Origin: Streptomyces nojiriensis | GTDB taxonomy: Bacteria; Actinomycetota; Actinomycetes; Streptomycetales; Streptomycetaceae | Assembly: GCF_017639205.1 (NCBI RefSeq) | Contig: NZ_CP071139.1 | Coordinates: 3,783,501 to 3,847,500 of the forward strand | Reading direction: 5' to 3' | DNA: 64,000 nucleotides | Shown: positions 16,780 to 23,275 of the stretch, piece after piece | How the letters are laid out: every line of letters starts with the position of its first letter | Numbering within the stretch: the stretch's first letter is position 1 | The notes under the pieces: generated by a model | Databases searched by the model: none | What the model was told of the DNA's origin: nothing | The model's input: the letters and a program-made list of their open reading frames with translations, nothing else | Translations under genes and position numbers: made by a program

Positions 16780-16971
16780 ATGACATATGACCGGCTCGTG
16801 TGCGCGAACTGCGCCGCACCCGTCAGCCAGGGCCGCTGCCCGGTGTGCCGGGCGAACCGGGAGCGCCTCCAGCAGGAGGGCCCCTTCTCCGGCCTGAACC
16901 CCGTGACGCTCATCGTGCTCATGGTGGTCCTCGTGACAGCTCTGGTCCTGGTGGCCCAGCACACCGCCTAG
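16780..16971 (+). CDS. Small zinc-ribbon membrane protein, unknown function
   Basis: 63 residues. The N-terminal half has two CxxC pairs (VCANCAAPV and GRCPVCRAN), a likely zinc ribbon. The C-terminal VTLIVLMVVLVTALVLVAQ is a single membrane span. It starts at ATG with AGGAG 5-6 nt upstream (GAGGAGCGC). It is divergent from ftsE and convergent with prfB. No function is known to me; its position invites a division or envelope role. The length and codon pattern look real. Confidence 0.75.
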   Translation: MTYDRLVCANCAAPVSQGRCPVCRANRERLQQEGPFSGLNPVTLIVLMVVLVTALVLVAQHTA

Positions 16972-17038
16972 ACCGCCCGGCCGTGGTGCCCGCAGCAGGC
17001 CCGTGCCACGTACCGATCACACACGCGAGAACACGCGA

Positions 17039-17071
17039 GAAGGGCCCGGACACCTGGTGTCCGGGCCCTTC
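17039..17071. terminator. Bidirectional hairpin between the zinc-ribbon gene and prfB
   Basis: The 16-bp arms GAAGGGCCCGGACACC and GGTGTCCGGGCCCTTC are exact complements, lying 67 nt beyond the small gene and 35 nt beyond prfB. Confidence 0.8.
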
Positions 17072-17105
17072 CGCTCGTACGCGCCGTACGCGCGGCCACC
17101 GAGGG

Positions 17106-18215
17106 TTACGCGGTCTGCTCCTGCTGCTTGCGCCAGCGGATCCCGGCCTCCAGGAAGCCGTCGATCTCGCCGTCGAGCACCGCCTGCGGGTTGCCGACCT
17201 CGAACTCCGTCCGCAGGTCCTTGACCATCTGGTACGGGTGCAGGACGTAGGACCGCATCTGGTTGCCCCAGGAGCTGCCGCCGTCCTTGAGGGCGTCCAT
17301 CCTGTCCTTCTCCTCCTGGCGGCGCCGCTCCAGCAGCTTGGCCTGGAGGACGTTCATGGCGCTCGCCCTGTTCTGGATCTGCGAGCGCTCGTTCTGGCAG
17401 GAGACCACGATGCCGGTCGGGAGGTGCGTGATGCGGACCGCGGAGTCGGTGGTGTTGACGCCCTGGCCGCCGGGGCCGGAGGCGCGGTACACGTCGACGC
17501 GCAGCTCGGCCTCGTCGATCTCGACGTGGTCGCTGGTCTCCACGACCGGGAGCACCTCGACGCCCGCGAAGGAGGTCTGGCGGCGGCCCTGGTTGTCGAA
17601 GGGCGAGATGCGCACGAGGCGGTGGGTGCCCTGCTCGACGGAGAGCGTTCCGTAGGCGTACGGGGCCTTCACGACGAAGGTGGTCGACTTGATGCCGGCC
17701 TCTTCCGCGTACGAGGTCTCGTAGATCTCGGTCGAGTAGCCGTGCCGCTCGGCCCAGCGCAGGTACATGCGCTGGAGGCGCTCGGCGAAGTCGGAGGCGT
17801 CGACGCCGCCGGCCTCGGCGCGGATGTTGACCAGGGCCTCGCGCTCGGCGTACTCGCCGGAGAGCAGGGTCCGGACCTCCATCTCGTCCAGCGCCTTGCG
17901 GACGGAGATCAGCTCGGCCTCGGCCTCGGCCAGGGTGTCCGCGTCGTCCATTTCCTGGGCGAGGTCGAAGAGCACCCCGAGGTCGTCGATGCGCCCCCGC
18001 AGCGTCTCGGCCTTGCGGACCTCCGCCTGGAGGTGCGAAAGCTTGCTCGTGATCTTCTGGGCGGCCTCCGGGTCGTCCCACAGGGACGGCGCAGCGGCCT
18101 GCTCCTCGAGCACGGCGATATCTGCCCTCAGCTTGTCGAGGTCCAGGACGGCCTCGATCGACCCCATGGTCGAGGAGAGGGACTTCAGCTCTTCGGAAAC
18201 ATCGACGACTGCCAC
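17106..18215 (-). CDS. prfB: Peptide chain release factor 2
   Basis: 369 residues. RF2 ends translation at UGA and UAA. The anticodon-like SPF motif (RISPFDNQGRR) and the peptidyl-tRNA hydrolysis GGQ loop (ASGPGGQGVNTTDSAVRI) are both intact. The reading frame is continuous: the programmed +1 frameshift with an in-frame TGA near codon 26 found in E. coli is absent, as usual in high-GC actinobacteria, so this form of autoregulation is missing. A terminator lies just downstream. Confidence 0.98.
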   Translation of the reverse strand: MAVVDVSEELKSLSSTMGSIEAVLDLDKLRADIAVLEEQAAAPSLWDDPEAAQKITSKLSHLQAEVRKAETLRGRIDDLGVLFDLAQEMDDADTLAEAEAELISVRKALDEMEVRTLLSGEYAEREALVNIRAEAGGVDASDFAERLQRMYLRWAERHGYSTEIYETSYAEEAGIKSTTFVVKAPYAYGTLSVEQGTHRLVRISPFDNQGRRQTSFAGVEVLPVVETSDHVEIDEAELRVDVYRASGPGGQGVNTTDSAVRITHLPTGIVVSCQNERSQIQNRASAMNVLQAKLLERRRQEEKDRMDALKDGGSSWGNQMRSYVLHPYQMVKDLRTEFEVGNPQAVLDGEIDGFLEAGIRWRKQQEQTA

Positions 18216-18306
18216 GGGTCCAGCGTAGCCGGTCCCCGGACAACGCCGTCCGGGCAGGCCGAATCACCCGTTCTGATGACGGATCGCACGGGCGTACCCT
18301 CTCGGT

Positions 18307-18396
18307 ATGACCGTTCACCTCGTCAAGCGCCGCCATGTCGACCACATGCGTGTCACGACGACGAGCTGTCCGCCGCCGGACCGAGCCCAAGCCTGA
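18307..18396 (+). CDS. Putative cysteine-containing leader peptide
   Basis: A 29-residue open frame starting MTVHLV and containing KRRHVDHMRVTTTSC. The R-x-H-V-D-x-x-R-V pattern followed by a Cys is shared by short actinobacterial leader peptides thought to act as cysteine attenuators. A TACCCT word (18295-18300) ends 6 nt before the ATG, so the RNA may be leaderless. The peptide ends 135 nt upstream of the oxygenase gene on the same strand. Too short for usual gene callers; expression is unproven. Confidence 0.6.
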   Translation: MTVHLVKRRHVDHMRVTTTSCPPPDRAQA

Positions 18397-18531
18397 TCCA
18401 CCACGATCCGACTTGGTCCTGTACGCGGCTCCCGCGGTCCCGGCACCATCCCTGTCGGAGACCCGCCCCCCGCCCGCGGCCCCCACCACCTCTGGGGAAC
18501 AGGACCCCGTGACATCCGAAACGGAGCCGTC
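18397..18531 (+). promoter_or_regulatory. Spacer between leader peptide and oxygenase
   Basis: A C-rich interval with no gene. If the leader is an attenuator, the switch should lie here. I could not find a clear pair of competing hairpins; the Pro codons in the leader and a C-rich tract (18468-18486) leave Rho-dependent control open. Confidence 0.3.
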
Positions 18532-19533
18532 ATGCCGTCCGCGCACACTCTCCCCGTCCTGGACCTCTCCCAGGCCGACGACCCGGCCCAGCGGGCCGAT
18601 TTCCTGAAGAAGCTGCACGCAGCCGCCAGGGACACCGGTTTCCTGCACCTGACCGGGCACGGCGTCACCGCCGCCGAGAGCGCCCGCATCCTCGAACTGA
18701 CCAAGGCCTTCTTCGCCCTCCCGGAAGCCGACCGGCTCGCCGTCAGCAATCTGAACTCCCCCCACTTCCGCGGCTACACCCGGATCGGCCACGAGCTGAC
18801 CGGTGGCGCCTCCGACTGGCGGGACCAGCTGGACGTCGGCGCGGAGCGCCCGGCCCCGGTCGTGGGGCCGGACGACCCGGCGTTCCTGTGGCTGGAGGGC
18901 CCGAACCAGTGGCCCGCCGCCCTCCCGGAGCTCCGTACGGTGGTCCTGGACTGGCAGACCCGGCTCGCGGCGGTCGCCCACCGCCTGCTGCAGGAGCTCC
19001 TCGTGGCGATCGGCGCCCCGGCGGACTTCTTCGACGAGGCCTTCGCGGACCGCCCGCACCTGCACACCAAGCTGATCCGCTACCCGGGATCGGCCCCCTC
19101 CGGCGCCGACCAGGGGGTCGGCGCGCACAAGGACTACGGCTTCCTGACGCTGCTGCTGCAGGACTCGGTGGGCGGCCTCCAGGTGGTCCGGGACGGCGGC
19201 TACGTGGACGTACCGCCGATGCCGGGCGCCTTCGTGGTGAACCTGGGCGAGCTGCTGGAGATCGCGACCGAGGGCTACCTGACGGCGACGGACCACCGGG
19301 TGGTCAGCCCGCCCGGCGCGGTGGAGCGGTACTCGGTGCCGTTCTTCTACAACCCGCGGCTGGACGCGGTGATCGAGACCGTCCCGGGCGACTACCTGCG
19401 TTCCGCGCCCGGTGTCGCGCACGACGAGTCGAACCCGCTGCACGCCGAGTACGGCCTCAACGAACTGAAGGGCTGGGTCCGCGCCCACCCCGCGGTGGCG
19501 CGGCGCTGGCACCCGGAACTGGCCTCGGTGTAG
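18532..19533 (+). CDS. Isopenicillin-N-synthase-like 2-oxoglutarate/Fe(II) oxygenase
   Basis: 333 residues of the DIOX/IPNS family. The N-terminal DIOX_N part (PVLDLSQ, AARDTGFLHLTGHGV) is followed by the jelly-roll core with the Fe ligands His-x-Asp in VGAHKDYGFLTLLLQD and His in ATEGYLTATDHRVV, and the 2-oxoglutarate-binding Arg-x-Ser in ERYSVPFF. Such enzymes oxidise small molecules. No beta-lactam gene is nearby, so isopenicillin synthesis is not implied. Its start has a weak ribosome binding site. Control by the upstream leader peptide is inferred. Confidence 0.88.
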   Translation: MPSAHTLPVLDLSQADDPAQRADFLKKLHAAARDTGFLHLTGHGVTAAESARILELTKAFFALPEADRLAVSNLNSPHFRGYTRIGHELTGGASDWRDQLDVGAERPAPVVGPDDPAFLWLEGPNQWPAALPELRTVVLDWQTRLAAVAHRLLQELLVAIGAPADFFDEAFADRPHLHTKLIRYPGSAPSGADQGVGAHKDYGFLTLLLQDSVGGLQVVRDGGYVDVPPMPGAFVVNLGELLEIATEGYLTATDHRVVSPPGAVERYSVPFFYNPRLDAVIETVPGDYLRSAPGVAHDESNPLHAEYGLNELKGWVRAHPAVARRWHPELASV

Positions 19534-19558
19534 CCCCCGGGCTCCGCCCGGACCCGGT

Positions 19559-19605
19559 CCTCAAACGCCGGACGGGCTGAAATTCAGCCCCGCCGGCGAT
19601 TGAGG
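19559..19605. repeat. Streptomyces intergenic inverted repeat, copy B
   Basis: CTCAAACGCCGGACGGGCTGAA is directly followed by its near-complement TTCAGCCCCGCCGGCGATTGAG, with the centre at AATT. It sits between the convergent oxygenase and pkaB genes and can act as a terminator for both. Confidence 0.8.
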
Positions 19606-19649
19606 CGCGGGGGGGGCGGAGCCGCCGACCGCGGCGCCGCACCGGGCGG

Positions 19650-20897
19650 CTACCGCTTCGCGGGGACCGAGTGCTTGCTGTCCTGCGGGGGCGGGGCGTC
19701 GTCGCCCGAGACGGCCAGCCACGTGCCCAGACCGATCGCCGCGGCCAGGGCCAGGGCCGATGCCGACAGGACCAGCCGGCGCTTGCGGGCCGCCTCCGCC
19801 CGGTGCCGGGCGGAGCCGGGACGGTGGCCGCCCGCGGGGCGCGGGACCCGGGCGGTGCCCAGCGCCCCGCCCGCCAGCTCGTCCGGCCCCGGCACCCGCA
19901 TCGAGGTGTGTGTGTCCCGGTTGGAGTCGGTCGCCGAGCCCGGCACCAGCGGGACCACGCCCCGCCGCCGGACGGGGTCGGCCGCCGGTTCCTCGGAGGG
20001 CTCGGGTTCCGGATCCGCGTCGTCCGGCTCGTCCACGTCCAGCGGCGGCATCCCGGCCAGCATCGGCAGCAGGTCCCGCAGCCGGACCGACAGCTCCGAG
20101 GCCCGCAGCCGCGAGGCCGGGGCCTTGGCCAGGCACTGCACCATGAGCTGCCACAGCTCGTCGGGGATCCCCGGCAGCGGGACCACCGTCTCCGTCACGT
20201 GCCGCCGCAGGACCGCGCCCGGGTGGCCCCCGCCGAAGGGGGTGAATCCGGCCAGCAGCTCGTACAGGACCGTGGCCAGGGCGTAGATGTCCACCGCGGC
20301 CCGCGGGGGCAGGCCCTCGACGATCTCCGGCGCCAGGTAGTCCGGGGTGCCGATGATCCGGGTCGTCGGGGCCGAGGCCCGGCCCGTGGAGGCCCGCCGC
20401 GGGGAGTCGATCAGCTTGGCCACGCCGAAGTCGGTCAGCAGCGCCGGGTGCGAGCCGCCGGGGCCGAGCCGGCCCTGCATGTCCAGCAGGACGTTCTCCG
20501 GCTTCACGTCCCGGTGGACGACCCCCGCCGCGTGCGCCGCGGCCAGCGCGTCGGCGACGTCCGCGACGATCGCGACGGCCGCCTCGGGGGCGAGCCGCCG
20601 TTCGCGGTCGAGGCGCGTGCGCAGGTCCGTACCGCGGACGAGGTCCATGACGAGGGCGAGGTCGTTGCCGTCCACGACGAGGTCGCGGACGGACACGACG
20701 TGCGGATGCTCCAGGCCGAGCAGCGCGCTGCGCTCCTGGACGAACCGTCCGACGAGTTCCTGGTCGGACGCGAGGTCCTCGCGCAGCAGTTTGACGGCGA
20801 CGGGCCCGTCAGGCCCCTCGCCCAGCCACACCGTGCCCGCGCTGCCGCGCCCCAGGATCTGGTGCGCGGTGTACCGGCTGCCGATCTTCCGTGCCAC
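19650..20897 (-). CDS. pkaB: Serine/threonine protein kinase with C-terminal membrane span
   Basis: 415 residues, close to S. coelicolor PkaB. The Hanks kinase domain (about 6-265) shows GRGSAGTVWLG, the ATP Lys in VAVKLL, HRDVKPENVLL, DFGVAKL and GTPDYLAPE. After an acidic Pro/Glu linker a single span (LVLSASALALAAAIGLGTWLAVSG) leaves about 20 residues outside, so no large sensor domain. GTG 20897 is chosen because GAGGGA lies 6 nt upstream and the kinase fold starts at once. It lies 160 nt downstream of pkaA; the two probably arose by duplication. Confidence 0.9.
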   Translation of the reverse strand: MARKIGSRYTAHQILGRGSAGTVWLGEGPDGPVAVKLLREDLASDQELVGRFVQERSALLGLEHPHVVSVRDLVVDGNDLALVMDLVRGTDLRTRLDRERRLAPEAAVAIVADVADALAAAHAAGVVHRDVKPENVLLDMQGRLGPGGSHPALLTDFGVAKLIDSPRRASTGRASAPTTRIIGTPDYLAPEIVEGLPPRAAVDIYALATVLYELLAGFTPFGGGHPGAVLRRHVTETVVPLPGIPDELWQLMVQCLAKAPASRLRASELSVRLRDLLPMLAGMPPLDVDEPDDADPEPEPSEEPAADPVRRRGVVPLVPGSATDSNRDTHTSMRVPGPDELAGGALGTARVPRPAGGHRPGSARHRAEAARKRRLVLSASALALAAAIGLGTWLAVSGDDAPPPQDSKHSVPAKR

Positions 20898-21057
20898 GAC
20901 TGCTCCCTCAGCGGCTGGCGTACGCACCAAAGCTACGCGGCCGGGTGGGCATTGGAGGCCAGCAGGGGTCCGGATTCGCGGCGACCTTCACTTCTGCGAG
21001 CGAAATCATGTCCCAGAAGTCGACAAATCCACGAAGTCGGAGCTACGAGGGCTCGCT

Positions 21058-22839
21058 TCAGGGCTTGGTCGAGCCCGAGGAGCTCACGGAGTCCCCGATC
21101 GAGCTGACCCAGTCCACGGCGTCGCCGCCCCAGGTCCAGACCTGGTCCCACCAGCCCTTGCCGGTGCCGATCCACTCCTGGAGCGGGGTCAGCTCCCAGA
21201 CCAGCCAGCCCGCGACGAAGAACACCAGGATCAGCACCAGGCAGCCCTTGAGGCAGCCGAGGCCGGGGATCCGCACCGGGTTGGCGCTGCGGCGGCGCGG
21301 CTCGCGCGGCTCCCGGGGGGCCGGCCGCTGCTGCGGCGGAGGCTGCGGGGGCTGCTGCTGCGGCTGGGGCTGGCGGTACTGGGGCTGCTGCGGCTGAGGC
21401 TGCTGCTGGTACGGCTGGGGCTGGTGCTGCTGCGGCTGGTAGTGCTGCGGCGGCGGGGGCGGCGCGTACTGCTGCTGGGGCGGCTGCTGCGGCGGGCGGT
21501 ACTGCGGCTGCTGAGGCTGCTGGTACTGCTGCTGCGGGGGCGGCGGGCCCTGCCGGTACTGCGGCGGCTGCTGCTGGGGCCGGTGCTGCGGCGGCGGGGG
21601 CGCCTGCCGCTGCGGACGGCGGCGCAGCGGGTCCTCGTTCGGGTCGAGGTACTGGATCTGCGTCTGCTCGTTGCGGTCGCGGGCGGCCTGCATCTGCGAC
21701 TGCCACGGGTGCGGCGAGTCGGGCCGCTGCACCGGGGGCATCACCGAGGTCGGGTCGGCCGCCCCGGGACCCGCAGTTTCCCCTGGCCCTCCGGGCCGCG
21801 GAGACCCCATGGGCAGCACCGAGGTGGCGTCGGCCGCGCCGACCGGCGGCATGACGCTCGTCATGGCGTTCGGGTCGTACGCGCCCATGGGCGCACCCGC
21901 GTCGGGGGTCTCGGGGACCGGGGCCGGCGAGGGGTCGGGCGCGAGCAGCGCGCCCACGCCGAGCGCAGCCTCCACCTCGGCGGCCGAGGAGTGCACGCCG
22001 ATGCCGGAGGCCACCACGCGCAGCGCGCGGGCCAGGCTCTCGGCGCTGGGGCGCTCGTTCGGCTCCTTGCGCAGGCAGCGCTCGATGACCGTCCACAGCG
22101 GCTCGGGCACGGTCGAGGGCCGCTGCGGGTCCTCGCTGAGGTGGCGGTGGAGCACTTCGAGCGCGGTGCCGCCGGCGAACGGCGGGCGGCCGGTGAGCAG
22201 CTCGTACAGCAGGATGCCGGCGCCGTAGATGTCGACGGCGGAGGTCTGGGGGCGGCCCTCGGCGGACTCGGGGGCGACGTAGGCCGGGGTGCCGACGAAC
22301 TCGTGGGTGCGGGTCAGGCCCGGGGAGTCGGCGAGGCGGGCGATGCCGAAGTCCGTGAGCATCGGCTTCATCTGTCCGCCGCGCTCGTCGAGCAGCACGT
22401 TGGCCGGTTTCAGGTCGCGGTGGACCACTCCGTCGGCGTGGCTGGCGGCGAGGGCGTCGGCGATCTGGGCGGTCAGCAGGCTCGCGGCGACGGGCGTGAA
22501 GGGGCCGTTCTCGCGCAGGTACCGGTGCAGGTCCGGGCCGTCGATCAGGTCCATGACCAGGGCCAGCAGGTCGCCCTCGACGACGAGGTCGCGGGTGCGC
22601 ACGATGTTGGGGTGGGTCAGGCGCAGCAGGACCGAGCGTTCCCGCAGGAAGCGCATGACGATGTCGGGATCCTGGGCCAGCTCCTCCTTGAGGACCTTGA
22701 TGGCCACGGTCTCGCCGGGCTGTCCCGCGACGGCCGCCTCGGCGCCCGCGGCCTCCCTCTGGCGGGCACGCCAGACAGTGCCCGTGGCGCCGCGCCCGAG
22801 CGGCTCCTCGAGCAGGTACTTGCTGCCGACTGGCCGCAC
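21058..22839 (-). CDS. pkaA: Serine/threonine protein kinase PkaA with Pro/Gln-rich linker
   Basis: 593 residues. The kinase domain (about 5-280) has GRGATGTVWRA, Lys in VAIKVL, HRDLKPANVLL, TDFGIARL and GTPAYVAPE. A long linker follows: mixed residues to about 440, then a Pro/Gln/Tyr-rich tract of roughly 100 residues (Q-P repeats) encoded by CTG/CAG-type runs. A membrane span (CLVLILVFFVAGWLVW) and a short outer tail close the protein. GTG 22839 has AGGGGAG about 8 nt upstream; the longer frame upstream crosses the promoter. It is divergent from the FHA-FtsK gene, a plausible substrate. Confidence 0.9.
   Translation of the reverse strand: MRPVGSKYLLEEPLGRGATGTVWRARQREAAGAEAAVAGQPGETVAIKVLKEELAQDPDIVMRFLRERSVLLRLTHPNIVRTRDLVVEGDLLALVMDLIDGPDLHRYLRENGPFTPVAASLLTAQIADALAASHADGVVHRDLKPANVLLDERGGQMKPMLTDFGIARLADSPGLTRTHEFVGTPAYVAPESAEGRPQTSAVDIYGAGILLYELLTGRPPFAGGTALEVLHRHLSEDPQRPSTVPEPLWTVIERCLRKEPNERPSAESLARALRVVASGIGVHSSAAEVEAALGVGALLAPDPSPAPVPETPDAGAPMGAYDPNAMTSVMPPVGAADATSVLPMGSPRPGGPGETAGPGAADPTSVMPPVQRPDSPHPWQSQMQAARDRNEQTQIQYLDPNEDPLRRRPQRQAPPPPQHRPQQQPPQYRQGPPPPQQQYQQPQQPQYRPPQQPPQQQYAPPPPPQHYQPQQHQPQPYQQQPQPQQPQYRQPQPQQQPPQPPPQQRPAPREPREPRRRSANPVRIPGLGCLKGCLVLILVFFVAGWLVWELTPLQEWIGTGKGWWDQVWTWGGDAVDWVSSIGDSVSSSGSTKP
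21320..21620 (-). repeat. Low-complexity CTG/CAG-rich tract inside pkaA
   Basis: Irregular runs of CTGCTG and GGCTGCGG on the plus strand encode the Pro/Gln linker. Such tracts vary in length between strains and can cause assembly errors; the frame stays open here. Confidence 0.75.
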
Positions 22840-23275
22840 GTCTCGCGCTCCCCTGCTGTCGTCGGATGTGGTCGATCCGCTGATTGGTTTTCCGGCCCAC
22901 TCTAGGGGGTGTCCCCCGGGAAGACGCCGGTCCCCGGAGGTTGGTTGCCGTACATATGTACGGAGGGTGATGTTTACGGGGTATGCCGGAGGCGATTTTC
23001 CCGTCTTCCGCCGCCTTCGTGTCCGGATCCGACCGGGGTCCGACCCGGGTTCCGGAACATCAAGATCATTTATTGCCGGGTGCCGGGCGTGTTGTCCGTG
23101 ACAGGTGCGAGGATGCACATGTACGGACGGCACGGGACGGGAGCCCCGCCTTCCGGGCAGACCTGACCGGACGACGCGTCCGTGCCGGGTGGGGGGGCGA
23201 CCGGGCGGTCATGTCACGGGATTCCCCTGCCGGGCGCACACACCGCGCACCGCGCAGAAGGGACCGCTGACGGCG
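22840..23275. promoter_or_regulatory. Divergent control region pkaA / FHA-FtsK gene with 16-bp palindrome
   Basis: 436 nt without a gene. A perfect palindrome CCGTACATATGTACGG lies at 22948-22963, and a related half-site ACATGTACGG recurs about 160 nt further on (near 23118-23127). These look like sites for a dimeric regulator acting on one or both genes. The kinase-gene start lies at the left edge and the FHA gene at the right edge. Confidence 0.5.

Noticed and set aside
17106..18215. Programmed frameshift in prfB
   Set aside because: No in-frame TGA near codon 26; the frame is continuous.
18532..19533. Isopenicillin N synthase proper (beta-lactam cluster)
   Set aside because: The family is broad and no ACV synthetase or other beta-lactam genes are present in the window.
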